NCBI GenBank assembly: GCA_947472655.1 | Contig: CANJCG010000037.1 | Location: forward strand, 1 to 14,033 | DNA: 14,033 bases | Source of the DNA: Actinomycetota bacterium | GTDB taxonomy: Bacteria > Actinomycetota > Actinomycetes > S36-B12 | Direction: 5' to 3' | Shown: piece after piece, positions 1 through 7,685 of the stretch | How the letters are laid out: each line of letters begins with the position of its first letter | Position numbering within the stretch: the first letter of the stretch is position 1 | Program-made: the position numbers and the translations under genes | Notes under the pieces: generated by a model | The model's database searches: none | Told to the model about the DNA's origin: nothing | Seen by the model: only the letters and a program-made list of their open reading frames with translations

Positions 1-725
1 GAGTCGCTGTGGCTCGCGCACTGATCAATCAGCCTGATGTGCTCCTGCTAGATGAGCCGCTGGGTGCGCTAGATCTTAAACTCCGACGCCAGATGCAGAT
101 TGAGCTCAAGCGCATACAGTCAGAAGTTGGAACTACGTTCGTACACGTCACGCATGATCAAGAAGAGGCCATGACCATGGCCGACACCGTCGCGGTGATG
201 AATGCAGGCCGCATCGAACAGTTAGGTCATCCAGCCGATGTCTATGAGACTCCGAAAACAATTTTCGTCGCTAACTTTCTTGGCCAATCAAATCTGATCG
301 CAGGTGAGAGGCTCTCTTCCGGTGAAATAGTTGAAGTTGGGGCGTATGGCCTGGGATTCAAAATACCGGCGAAACGCAACGTTGCCCCCGGATCGCATGT
401 TGTTGTGGGGGTTCGCCCTGAGAAAATGACAGTGCTCGATGCTCATGATGAACATAAACTCCCTGTTGGGCACAACAGAATTTTTGGCATTGTTACTGAT
501 GTTTCATACACAGGTGTTTCCACGCAGTATTTAGTCCAGACTCTCTGGGATCAAACGGTCATTGCCTTTGAACAAAACTCAATCGTGGGTGATCGAAGTT
601 CAGTCGGTGATCAGGTTGTGCTCGGATGGGCACCTGAGCACACCTTCGGGCTTGACCCAGCCGAGGGCGTTACATCTGGCATTCATCAGGGCGTATCCGC
701 GCTCGAGAGTGATCCGGAGGCCTAG
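1..725 (+). CDS. potA: PotA-type ABC transporter ATP-binding protein (5' end cut off)
   Basis: This is the ATPase subunit of a spermidine/putrescine-type importer, which powers uptake from the cytoplasmic face of the membrane. The frame is open from the window edge (first full codon at 3), so the GTG at 9 is internal: it falls in the R-V-A-V-A-R-A-L helix that follows the ABC signature. Visible motifs are Walker B (VLLLDEP, bases 39-59), the D-loop (GALD) and the switch histidine in HVTHDQEEAM (His codon at 153). The second half carries a TOBE-like domain (about 290-680) with the VGVRPEKM segment usual in PotA/MalK-type ATPases. Walker A, the Q-loop and the LSGGQ signature lie upstream. About 240 residues remain of a family that usually has 350-380. 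A GGAGG at 716-720, inside its last codons, serves the next gene, so the two are translationally close. PotA is favoured over other TOBE-type ATPases because of the permeases that follow. Confidence 0.9.
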   Translation, partial: VAVARALINQPDVLLLDEPLGALDLKLRRQMQIELKRIQSEVGTTFVHVTHDQEEAMTMADTVAVMNAGRIEQLGHPADVYETPKTIFVANFLGQSNLIAGERLSSGEIVEVGAYGLGFKIPAKRNVAPGSHVVVGVRPEKMTVLDAHDEHKLPVGHNRIFGIVTDVSYTGVSTQYLVQTLWDQTVIAFEQNSIVGDRSSVGDQVVLGWAPEHTFGLDPAEGVTSGIHQGVSALESDPEA

Positions 726-728
726 TCC

Positions 729-1625
729 GTGGCCCCAGTTATGCCTGCGATAGCTAATACACCAACTATTGCGGAAGTTTCTCAGCGCAAATCAAGAGTG
801 GCCTATTGGCTTTTAATACCTGGACTAGCTTGGCTTGCATTCTTTTTCGTCGTGCCGCTTGTTACTTTGTTTATGACGAGCCTGCAAACTGAGTCAACGA
901 CCTCTCCCGGCAAGTATGTTTCAGGTTTTCAACTCAGCAATTACACCGACGCTATTTCTGAATACTGGCCGCAGTTTCTACGCTCTTTTCTTTATGCGGG
1001 TTTAGCAACCGGATTCGCTCTTCTCATCGCGTATCCATTGGCGTATTTCATCGCCTTTAAAGCAGGCAATTGGCGTTCATTAATGCTGGTTTTGGTCGTC
1101 GCGCCTTCATTTGCCTCATTCCTCTTGCGGACATACGCCTGGAAAACCATTCTCGCTGATGATGGTCCAGTCACATCAACATTGAATTCCATGCATCTCC
1201 TGCCTGACGGCCGAATTCTTAATACAGGAATCGCGGTTGTAGCCGGCCTCACCTATAACTTCCTACCGTTCATGGTGCTGCCGCTATACGCGGCACTGGA
1301 TAAAGTTGATTACCGGCTGATCGAGGCTGGAAACGACCTCTACGGCTCGCCACAGCAGGTCTTTCGCAAGGTAACTTGGCCATTGTCCATGCCTGGTGTT
1401 GTTGCGGGAACACTCTTGACCTTCATTCCTGCAGCCGGTGATTTCATCAATGCAGAGCTCTTGGGCTCCACAAAAGACAAAATGATCGGCAACGTTATTC
1501 AGACAAACTTCATAGAATTTCGAGATTATCCAACTGCGAGTGCCTTGTCCTTCGCCTTGATGGCAGTCATTCTTGTGATGGTTGTTTCGTATATTCGTAG
1601 GTCCGGAACGGAGGACCTGGTTTAA
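729..1625 (+). CDS. potB: PotB-type ABC transporter permease
   Basis: This is an inner-membrane permease of a polyamine-type ABC importer, 298 residues, close to the usual PotB/PotH length. It starts at GTG 729, with GGAGG 8 nt upstream, 3 nt after the ATPase stop. About six membrane segments are visible, near residues 24-47, 83-108, 114-136, 164-190, 222-245 and 265-289. The cytoplasmic EAA loop that docks on the ATPase begins at Glu199 (EAGNDLYGSPQQVFRKV). It is followed by the PAAGDFINAELLG stretch, which is characteristic of PotB/PotH. The stop codon shares one base with the start of the PotC-type gene (TAATG). The polyamine assignment rests on family signatures. Related PotB-like permeases also carry other cationic or amino compounds, so the substrate is inferred. 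The periplasmic binding protein (PotD-like) is not in the window and may lie upstream. Confidence 0.9.
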   Translation: MAPVMPAIANTPTIAEVSQRKSRVAYWLLIPGLAWLAFFFVVPLVTLFMTSLQTESTTSPGKYVSGFQLSNYTDAISEYWPQFLRSFLYAGLATGFALLIAYPLAYFIAFKAGNWRSLMLVLVVAPSFASFLLRTYAWKTILADDGPVTSTLNSMHLLPDGRILNTGIAVVAGLTYNFLPFMVLPLYAALDKVDYRLIEAGNDLYGSPQQVFRKVTWPLSMPGVVAGTLLTFIPAAGDFINAELLGSTKDKMIGNVIQTNFIEFRDYPTASALSFALMAVILVMVVSYIRRSGTEDLV

Positions 1626-2422
1626 TGCGATGGATTCGTAAGCACGTCATTGGTGCCATTGCAATCTTGGTTTTGGTGTACTTATTCCTGCCGATTGCAG
1701 TAGTCATTGCTTTTAGCTTCAACAATCCTGTTGGTAAATACAACTTGTCTTGGAATGAATTCTCCTTTGACGCTTGGACCCAAATCTGTGGAGTCCCGGG
1801 AGTATGTTCATCCTTTGTCACTAGTCTTCAAATTGGATTGATTTCGACGACATTCGCGACAATTTTGGGAACACTTATCGCCTTTGCGTTGGTGAGGTAT
1901 CGCTTTCGAGGGCGATCATCGACGAATCTGCTGATTTTCATGCCGATGGCAACGCCTGAAATTGTCATGGGTTCGAGCCTGCTCGCACTCTTTCTCAATC
2001 TAAGTTTTCCGCTTGGCTCCGTCACAGTCATGATCGCGCACATTATGTTCATCATTTCTTTTGTTGTGGTGGCAGTGAAGGCTCGCCTTCAGGGGATGGA
2101 CCCTCGACTCGAGGAAGCTGCGAGAGACCTTTATGCAAGCCCTGCAGCGACATTTCGGTATGTAACTTTTCCGCTCGTGTTGCCGGGCATAATCGGTGCC
2201 GCACTCCTAGGATTTTCCCTGTCATTTGATGATTTCATCATCAGTTTCTTTAACGCTGGAACTTTAGTGACGTTCCCTATCTATATCTGGGGCGCAGCTC
2301 AGCGTGGAATTCCGCCGCAAGTCAATGCCCTGGCCTCATTGGTCTTTGTCTCTGCTTTGCTCATTGTACTGGGCGCCCAAGTTGTTTCATGGCGTAAGCG
2401 CCGGGCCCTATCCATACGTTGA
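1625..2422 (+). CDS. potC: PotC-type ABC transporter permease
   Basis: This is the second membrane permease of the importer, 265 residues, a normal PotC/PotI length. ATG 1625 overlaps the potB stop by one base and has GGAGG at 1610-1614. Hydrophobic segments are seen near residues 9-31, 62-88, 100-122, 128-150, 183-205 and 235-256. The EAA loop starts at Glu163 (EEAARDLYASPAATFRYV). The LSFDDFIISFFNAG segment just after it matches the PotC/PotI pattern and distinguishes this subunit from PotB. The protein ends in a basic tail (WRKRR). With the preceding genes it forms an ATPase-permease-permease set with no intergenic space, so the three are almost certainly co-transcribed and made in step. 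A possible separate promoter begins a few bases after its stop codon. Confidence 0.9.
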   Translation: MRWIRKHVIGAIAILVLVYLFLPIAVVIAFSFNNPVGKYNLSWNEFSFDAWTQICGVPGVCSSFVTSLQIGLISTTFATILGTLIAFALVRYRFRGRSSTNLLIFMPMATPEIVMGSSLLALFLNLSFPLGSVTVMIAHIMFIISFVVVAVKARLQGMDPRLEEAARDLYASPAATFRYVTFPLVLPGIIGAALLGFSLSFDDFIISFFNAGTLVTFPIYIWGAAQRGIPPQVNALASLVFVSALLIVLGAQVVSWRKRRALSIR

Positions 2423-2428
2423 CAAAGC

Positions 2429-2434
2429 TAGGAT
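2429..2434 (+). promoter_or_regulatory. Candidate -10 element (TAGGAT) for the dehydrogenase gene
   Basis: TAGGAT fits the actinobacterial TANNNT -10 pattern and ends 7 nt before ATG 2442, so transcription would begin at or next to the start codon and give a leaderless mRNA. No good -35 is present at the right distance; a TTGACA at 2419-2424 is too close to be its partner. The AGG inside it could instead act as a weak ribosome-binding site. Read-through from potC is also possible. Confidence 0.4.
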
Positions 2435-2441
2435 GGGTGGC

Positions 2442-3635
2442 ATGCGAGTTCTATCGATCGGTGCTGGTGGAGTTGGATCGGCAAGTGCTTTTATAGCTCA
2501 GCGACGATCCTTTTTTGAGCAATGGGTAGTCGCCGACTATGAAACTTCACGTGTTACTGATTTGTTAGAACGTGTATCTGATCCTCGATTCATGGGCGTC
2601 ACCGTTGATGCAGGAAATCAACATGATGTTGAGCAGATCATTCGTGACTACGAGATCACTCACGTGCTCAACGTGATTGACCCCAGATTTGTGATGCCAA
2701 TCTTCAATGCTTGCGCTGCCACAGGCGCGCATTACATGGACACTGCAATGAGTCTTTCTCGACCGGGGGTAAAACTTGGTGATGATCAGTTTGCCCAAGA
2801 GCAGGAGTGGTTGGCTCGAGGACAGTTGGCGCTGTGTGGCATGGGAGTGGAGCCCGGGCTCGCTGACGTTTTTGCAAGATATGCAGCCGACCACCTGTTC
2901 AGCGAAATCGATGAAGTGGGAATCAGAGACGGCGCGAACCTCGTTGTCGATGGATATGACTTTGCTCCGAGTTTCTCGATCTGGACCACAATCGAAGAGT
3001 GTTTAAACGATCCAATCATCTGGGAGAAATCCAAGGGATGGTTCACAACTGAACCCTTCAGCGAACCAGAATTTTTTGAGTTTCCCGAAGGCATCGGCTC
3101 TGTTGAATGTGTCAATGTTGAACACGAGGAAGTTGTGCTCGTGCCTCGATGGATCGATTGCAAAAGAGTGACTTTTAAATACGGCATTGGCTCAGAGTTC
3201 ATTGATGTGTTGAAGACCTTACACAAACTTGGTCTGGATAAAACCCAACCCGTCAATGTTCGGGGTCAACAAGTGAGTCCTCGAGATCTCGTCGCCTCAG
3301 TGCTTCCTGATCCAGCGACAATCGGGCATTTGATGCACGGTAAAACCTGCGCAGGAACTTGGGTCACGGGTAAAGGTAAAGATGGAAATCAACGTCAAGT
3401 TTATCTATATCACGTGGCCGACAACGCATGGACCATGCAGGAATATGGTGTGCAGGCTGTTGTGTGGCAAACAGCGATGAATCCATTGGTGGCATTGGAG
3501 TTATTAGCCACGGGTGTGTGGTCAGGTGCTGGCGTTCTTGGGCCAGAGGCCTTCGACTCCGTACCGTTTCTTGAGCTTTTAGAGTCGGCACATGGTCAAA
3601 GATTTGGTCTTCGCGAAGAAGAAGTGGGTGCTTGA
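2442..3635 (+). CDS. Saccharopine/carboxynorspermidine dehydrogenase-family oxidoreductase
   Basis: This is a cytoplasmic NAD(P)-dependent enzyme of 397 residues. Members of the family form or cleave a secondary-amine link between an amino compound and an aldehyde or keto acid. The Rossmann motif GAGGVG is at residues 7-12, and YMDTA and GMGVEPGLAD follow where the family has its hinge and second domain. The C-terminal half shows VLPDP, GKTCAGTWVTG, a KDG-containing turn and YHVAD. From memory, this pattern resembles carboxynorspermidine dehydrogenase more than the saccharopine dehydrogenase domain of the lysine pathway. ATG 2442 is preferred because the fold begins there (MRVLSIGAGG). ATG 2433 and the longer reading frame back into potC would add residues unrelated to the family. 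It lies 19 nt after a polyamine-type transporter and 2 nt before an aldehyde dehydrogenase, which fits degradation or remodelling of an imported amine. No carboxynorspermidine decarboxylase or lysine-ketoglutarate reductase is in view, so the reaction remains open. Confidence 0.8.
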   Translation: MRVLSIGAGGVGSASAFIAQRRSFFEQWVVADYETSRVTDLLERVSDPRFMGVTVDAGNQHDVEQIIRDYEITHVLNVIDPRFVMPIFNACAATGAHYMDTAMSLSRPGVKLGDDQFAQEQEWLARGQLALCGMGVEPGLADVFARYAADHLFSEIDEVGIRDGANLVVDGYDFAPSFSIWTTIEECLNDPIIWEKSKGWFTTEPFSEPEFFEFPEGIGSVECVNVEHEEVVLVPRWIDCKRVTFKYGIGSEFIDVLKTLHKLGLDKTQPVNVRGQQVSPRDLVASVLPDPATIGHLMHGKTCAGTWVTGKGKDGNQRQVYLYHVADNAWTMQEYGVQAVVWQTAMNPLVALELLATGVWSGAGVLGPEAFDSVPFLELLESAHGQRFGLREEEVGA

Positions 3636-3637
3636 GC

Positions 3638-5092
3638 ATGAGCATGAACGTGTCAAGGTTCTGGCCTGCTTGGGTAGCTGGCGAGCCCATCGCGGATGGG
3701 CATACCGTCGAGGTTCTTCATCCAGGAGATGGCTCAGTTGTCGGGACACATGTCGTGCCCACGCAAGAGCAAGTTGAAACCGCGATCCAAGCAGCATGGT
3801 CTGTGCGATCAGCGGCTCAGGCAACGACGGCTGCACAGCGCGCAGCAGCATTGATGCATGTGAGCGAACGCCTACTAGAGCGTGCAGATGAGGTTGCGGC
3901 ACTGATTACTGCTGAAAATGGTAAACCGCTGATGTGGGCGAAAGCCGAAGTCGGCAGGGCAGTCTCAACCTTTCGGTGGGCGGCAGAGGAATCACGCCGT
4001 TTCGGTGGAGAGCTTCAACGCCTCGATACTGATCCCGCGGGTGTAGGGCGAGTAGCGATCATTCGCCGATTTCCTTATGGTCCAATTTTAGGAATCTCAC
4101 CCTTTAACTTTCCGATCAATTTGGTTGCACACAAATTAGCGCCAGCAATCGCTGTAGGTGCGCCGATCGTTATTAAGCCAGCGCCTGCCACGCCTTTGGG
4201 TGCGTTGTTGCTGGGAGAACTTTTAGCGGAGACGGACTTGCCTGCCGGTATGTGGTCAATCCTCCCTATCGAAAATGAACGCGCGGCAGCATTGGTGCAA
4301 GACTCCCGTCTTCCGGTGATCTCATTTACTGGTTCAGATGTTGTGGGGCATGGCATTAAAGATGCAGTGCCGAGAAAACATGTAACGCTTGAGTTGGGTG
4401 GCAATGCAGCAGCCGTTGTTCTTGCTGATTATTCAGCTGAGGTTGATTTGGACTGGGCTGCAAGCAGGATTGCCACCTTTGGGTATTACCAGGCCGGGCA
4501 GTCCTGTGTGTCAGTTCAACAAGTCATGGTGGATGCCTCGTTGGCTGATGCTTTTATTCCACGTTTGGCTTCAGCGGTGAAAAACCTAGTCAACGGATCT
4601 CCATGGGAGCCAACAACAGTTGTGGGCCCGGTGATTAATGAGGAAGCGGCCAACCGAATCCAATCGTGGATTGAAGAGGCGGTTGCGCAGGGCGCAGAAG
4701 TTCTTGTCGGCGGTAGTCGTGTAGGCACTTTCATTGAGCCGACCTTGCTCATCAATGTTGATCCTGAGTCGAAGGTTTTGCGTGATGAAGTATTCGGTCC
4801 GGTTGTCGCCATTCAAATCGTGGATGGACTCGACGATGCAATAGCTCGGATTAACTCCTCACGATTTGGACTGCAAACGGGTATTTTCACGCACAACCTG
4901 CAATCGGCATTCCGAGCTCATCGCGAACTTGAGGTGGGTGGAGTGATCATCGGTGACGTTCCCAGCTTTAGGGCTGATCAGATGCCATACGGGGGAGTCA
5001 AAGACTCTGGCAACGGCCGAGAGGGCCTCCATGCGGCGATGCAGGACTTCACGTATGAGCGAGTCCTCGTGCTTACTGATCTTGCGCTGTAG
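3638..5092 (+). CDS. NAD(P)-dependent aldehyde dehydrogenase
   Basis: This is a cytoplasmic ALDH-superfamily enzyme that oxidises an aldehyde to its acid, 484 residues, full length. Catalytic residues are in place: Asn157 in SPFNFP, general base Glu252 in LELGG, nucleophile Cys290 in GQSC, and the cofactor-binding EVFGP with Glu384. The PFNFPINLVAHKLAPAIA stretch and ELGGNA resemble the branch holding succinate-semialdehyde-like, lactaldehyde-like and ALDH21 enzymes rather than betaine-aldehyde types. The start is uncertain. TTG 3632 overlaps the previous stop, and ATG 3638 and 3644 are both in frame within a GAGCAT-GAGCAT duplication; 3638 is used here. There is no strong ribosome-binding site, so coupling to the preceding gene is likely. 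Beside a polyamine-type transporter and a saccharopine/carboxynorspermidine dehydrogenase-type enzyme, plausible substrates are 4-aminobutyraldehyde, succinate semialdehyde or aminoadipate semialdehyde. This is inference from context. Confidence 0.88.
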   Translation: MSMNVSRFWPAWVAGEPIADGHTVEVLHPGDGSVVGTHVVPTQEQVETAIQAAWSVRSAAQATTAAQRAAALMHVSERLLERADEVAALITAENGKPLMWAKAEVGRAVSTFRWAAEESRRFGGELQRLDTDPAGVGRVAIIRRFPYGPILGISPFNFPINLVAHKLAPAIAVGAPIVIKPAPATPLGALLLGELLAETDLPAGMWSILPIENERAAALVQDSRLPVISFTGSDVVGHGIKDAVPRKHVTLELGGNAAAVVLADYSAEVDLDWAASRIATFGYYQAGQSCVSVQQVMVDASLADAFIPRLASAVKNLVNGSPWEPTTVVGPVINEEAANRIQSWIEEAVAQGAEVLVGGSRVGTFIEPTLLINVDPESKVLRDEVFGPVVAIQIVDGLDDAIARINSSRFGLQTGIFTHNLQSAFRAHRELEVGGVIIGDVPSFRADQMPYGGVKDSGNGREGLHAAMQDFTYERVLVLTDLAL

Positions 5093-5113
5093 TGCTCGTC
5101 GTACGCTGAGCAC
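5092..5113 (+). repeat. Inverted repeat overlapping the dxr start region
   Basis: GTGCTC (5092-5097) and GAGCAC (5108-5113) are perfect 6-base inverted arms around a 10-base centre. They fill almost all of the 21-nt gap between the ALDH stop and the dxr ATG and enclose the putative -10 hexamer. No T-run follows, so it is not a standard terminator. It could be an operator or chance. Confidence 0.3.
5102..5107 (+). promoter_or_regulatory. Candidate leaderless -10 element (TACGCT) for dxr
   Basis: TACGCT matches TANNNT and ends exactly 6 nt before ATG 5114. The gap before dxr has no AGG-type ribosome-binding site, so leaderless translation is the simplest reading. No convincing -35 is seen 16-18 nt upstream. 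Confidence 0.4.
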
Positions 5114-6340
5114 ATGCGTTCTGTCGTCATTCTTGGCTCGACTGGGTCTATAGGCACCCAGGCTCTAGACATTGCTGAGCGCAATCGCGACATGTTTCGA
5201 ATCGTTGGTCTTGGCTCAAGTGGTCGCGACGTAGATCTGATCGCCTCTCAGGCGGCGGATTTTGATGTCGATGTGGTCGCATTGACTCAAGTTGGTTCAG
5301 AGATCAAATTTCAAGAAGCGTTCAACGCAGCGACTACCGCACTTGGTAAACGAACGCGAACTATTACGGTGCTCGTTGGCGACCAATCCCAGTCTGAACT
5401 TGCCGCCTGGGATTGCGATGTGGTGCTCAACGGTTTAGCTGGAGCGGCCGGATTGGTGCCAACTCTGGAGGCTTTAAAGGCTGGCCGCACTCTTGCGCTG
5501 GCTAATAAAGAATCTCTGATTATTGGTGGCGATCTCGTGCGAGCAATTGCTCGGCCAGACCAAATAGTTGCAGTGGACTCTGAACATTCAGCCCTGGCTC
5601 AAGCCCTGAGGGGAGGAAAACATCACGAAGTTAAGCGACTTGTCTTGACTGCATCTGGTGGGCCTTTCAGGGGTTGGACACATGACGCGCTTGAAATGGT
5701 GACCCCCGAACAAGCCCTTCAACATCCCACCTGGACGATGGGGCCACTTGTCACGATTAACTCAGCTACCTTGATGAACAAGGGGCTAGAAATTATCGAA
5801 GCGCACCTGCTATTTGACATTGCATATGACGCGATCGACGTCGTGATTCATCCCCAATCAATCGTGCATTCGATGGTTGAGTTCATTGACGGATCAACAC
5901 TGGCTCAAGCAAGCCCACCGGACATGCGATTACCGATTGCACTCGCAATGGCTTGGCCAGATCGCGTGTCAGAAGCGATCGCGGGATGTGACTGGACTCA
6001 AAGTTCAACATGGGAATTCTTCCCACTCGACGAGCAAGCCTTTCCGGCGGTGGCTCTTGCTAGGCAGGCTGGGAAAGCTGGCGGCACGGCCACCGCAGTA
6101 TTCAATGCGGCTGATGAGGCATGCGTGGCGGCTTTCCTCGACCGGAAAATCGCTTTTACGCACATCGTGCGCTCGGTCAATGCGGTACTCACAGAGCACC
6201 TCGATGGCGGAGATGGTCGAAGTGGTTCATCGTGGGTAGCGGGGAACGAATTGACTCTGGAAGACGTCAAATCTGCGGATCTTTGGGCTCGTGAGCGAGC
6301 TCTGGAAATAGCGGTTGGACTTTCGCAGGGAGGGCGTTGA
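5114..6340 (+). CDS. dxr: 1-deoxy-D-xylulose 5-phosphate reductoisomerase
   Basis: This enzyme makes 2-C-methyl-D-erythritol 4-phosphate from deoxyxylulose phosphate with NADPH, the committed step of the MEP isoprenoid pathway in the cytoplasm. The protein is 408 residues, the usual length. The NADPH-binding GSTGSIG is near the N-terminus (residues 8-14), followed by NKESLI. The metal-binding pair is Asp155/Glu157 in VDSEHS. ASGGPFRG forms the flexible substrate region. MNKGLEIIEAH carries Lys223 and the third metal ligand Glu226. The C-terminal helical domain follows HPQSIVHSMVEF. ATG 5114 is the natural start because the Rossmann strand begins right after it. The stop overlaps the rseP start by one base, a coupling common in actinobacteria. 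ispG of the same pathway lies two genes downstream. All key residues seem intact. Confidence 0.97.
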   Translation: MRSVVILGSTGSIGTQALDIAERNRDMFRIVGLGSSGRDVDLIASQAADFDVDVVALTQVGSEIKFQEAFNAATTALGKRTRTITVLVGDQSQSELAAWDCDVVLNGLAGAAGLVPTLEALKAGRTLALANKESLIIGGDLVRAIARPDQIVAVDSEHSALAQALRGGKHHEVKRLVLTASGGPFRGWTHDALEMVTPEQALQHPTWTMGPLVTINSATLMNKGLEIIEAHLLFDIAYDAIDVVIHPQSIVHSMVEFIDGSTLAQASPPDMRLPIALAMAWPDRVSEAIAGCDWTQSSTWEFFPLDEQAFPAVALARQAGKAGGTATAVFNAADEACVAAFLDRKIAFTHIVRSVNAVLTEHLDGGDGRSGSSWVAGNELTLEDVKSADLWARERALEIAVGLSQGGR

Positions 6341-7662
6341 TGGCTGAAGTCGTAGGCATCATCATCTTCGCCTTCCTGATCGCGCTTTCTATCGCTCTAC
6401 ATGAACTTGGGCATTTCATTCCAGCAAAAAGATTCGGGGTGAAAGTTACTGAGTTCATGATTGGTTTTGGCCCAGCGATGTGGAAAAAAACCAAAGGCGA
6501 AACTACTTACGGTTTTAAACTCATTCCACTAGGCGGTTATGTCCGCATGATTGGAATGCTGCCGCCAAGCAAGAATGATCCTGAAGGCTACATTCGGGCG
6601 ACCACGACAGGCCGTTTTGCAACCATGATTAGCGACGCGCGCACCCAGTCCATGCAGGAGATAAGTCCTGGCGATGAGGATCGAGTCTTCTACAAACTCC
6701 CCGTCCGTAAACGAATAGTCATCATGCTCGGCGGCATCACGATGAACCTAATATTCGCAACTGTTCTGTTTTCGATCGTTCTCGTCGGTATCGGCCTTCC
6801 AAAACCCTCACTTGAGGTCGGCGCTGTTGTTCCGTGTACGCCATCGGCAACTCATCCCACGGGGGCCACATTGCCGTCGGGTAATTGTCCGACAGGCACC
6901 ATGGCTGCTCCAGCGTCAAAGTCAGATCTGCAAAGTGGCGATGTGATCACCGCCATCAATGGAATGCAGTCACAGGATTGGGACGCAGTGAGTATTCAAT
7001 TGCGCTCGCTTGCCGGAGAGTCAGTCACGCTAGTGGTCGATCGCAATGGTGTAGCCATACCGATCAAGATGGATGTTGCAGTAGTTCAACGACCTATTTA
7101 CGACGCTAGCGGCCTTCCCACCGGGAAGTCGGGGCCAAGTGGTTTCGTCGGGATAAGTCCGGGAGTTCAGTACGTGCAACAAGCGTGGACTTCTGTTCCG
7201 GCGTATATGTGGGACATCACCGCGGCAACAGGGAAGGCCCTAGTTTCGTTACCTTTGCGACTGTACGAATTGGTTAAAGACACGCTTATCGGTGGCGGTG
7301 AGCGCGCTATTGACGGACCAGTCAGTGTGGTGGGTGTTTCCAGACTAGGCGGAGATATCGCTGCGATGGATCAGCCGATGGTCGGCAAGATCGCCACTTT
7401 CTTGAGTTTGGCAGCTTCCCTGAATCTGTTCCTGGCGCTCTTCAATCTTTTGCCGATTCTCCCGCTCGATGGTGGACATGTCGCCGGCGCACTGTATGAG
7501 GCAACCCGTCGTTGGTTTGCCAAAGTTCGAGGCAAACCTGATCCTGGGCCTGCTGACGTTGCCCGCTTGTTACCCATCGCGTACGTGACAGCAATTGTCC
7601 TAGTAGCCATGGGTGTGATCGTGATTTGGGCTGATTTAGTCAAGCCGATCTCACTGGGATAA
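6340..7662 (+). CDS. rseP: Site-2 intramembrane zinc metalloprotease (RseP/Rip1 type)
   Basis: This is a membrane-embedded M50 protease that cuts transmembrane substrates such as anti-sigma factors. It has 440 residues. The zinc motif HELGH (residues 21-25) lies in the first membrane helix, and the matching LDGGH (376-380, Asp377 the likely third ligand) lies in a late helix after NLLPILP. Between them are a membrane segment near 130-150 and a PDZ domain (about 185-250, with LQSGDVITAINGM). A further hydrophobic C-terminal helix ends the protein. ATG 6340 is chosen over TTG 6337 because GGGAGGG sits 5 nt upstream and the ATG shares its A with the dxr stop (TGATG). Two cysteines, Cys166 and Cys183, bracket a Gly/Thr/Pro-rich loop just before the PDZ core and could form an extracytoplasmic disulfide. 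Its place between dxr and ispG matches M. tuberculosis rip1. Substrates cannot be told from the sequence. Confidence 0.95.
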   Translation: MAEVVGIIIFAFLIALSIALHELGHFIPAKRFGVKVTEFMIGFGPAMWKKTKGETTYGFKLIPLGGYVRMIGMLPPSKNDPEGYIRATTTGRFATMISDARTQSMQEISPGDEDRVFYKLPVRKRIVIMLGGITMNLIFATVLFSIVLVGIGLPKPSLEVGAVVPCTPSATHPTGATLPSGNCPTGTMAAPASKSDLQSGDVITAINGMQSQDWDAVSIQLRSLAGESVTLVVDRNGVAIPIKMDVAVVQRPIYDASGLPTGKSGPSGFVGISPGVQYVQQAWTSVPAYMWDITAATGKALVSLPLRLYELVKDTLIGGGERAIDGPVSVVGVSRLGGDIAAMDQPMVGKIATFLSLAASLNLFLALFNLLPILPLDGGHVAGALYEATRRWFAKVRGKPDPGPADVARLLPIAYVTAIVLVAMGVIVIWADLVKPISLG

Positions 7663-7673
7663 GTGCTTCAAGT

Positions 7674-7679
7674 AATAAT
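7674..7679 (+). promoter_or_regulatory. Candidate leaderless -10 element (AATAAT) for ispG
   Basis: AATAAT differs from TATAAT at one base and ends 6 nt before GTG 7686, the same distance as at dxr, the GNAT gene and proS. The 23-nt gap after rseP has no purine-rich ribosome-binding site. No clear -35 is seen. Confidence 0.35.
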
Positions 7680-7685
7680 GGTGAC

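Noticed and set aside
2304..2441. 46-residue N-terminal extension of the dehydrogenase frame
   Set aside because: It overlaps the end of potC in another frame, has no similarity to the family, and the Rossmann strand begins exactly at ATG 2442.
2786..3256. Minus-strand frame of 156 codons opposite the dehydrogenase
   Set aside because: It is a shadow of a well-supported plus-strand gene; composition is Ser/Thr-rich with no recognisable motif.
5092..5113. Intrinsic terminator between ALDH and dxr
   Set aside because: Inverted arms exist but no T-run follows, and the repeat runs up to the dxr start codon.
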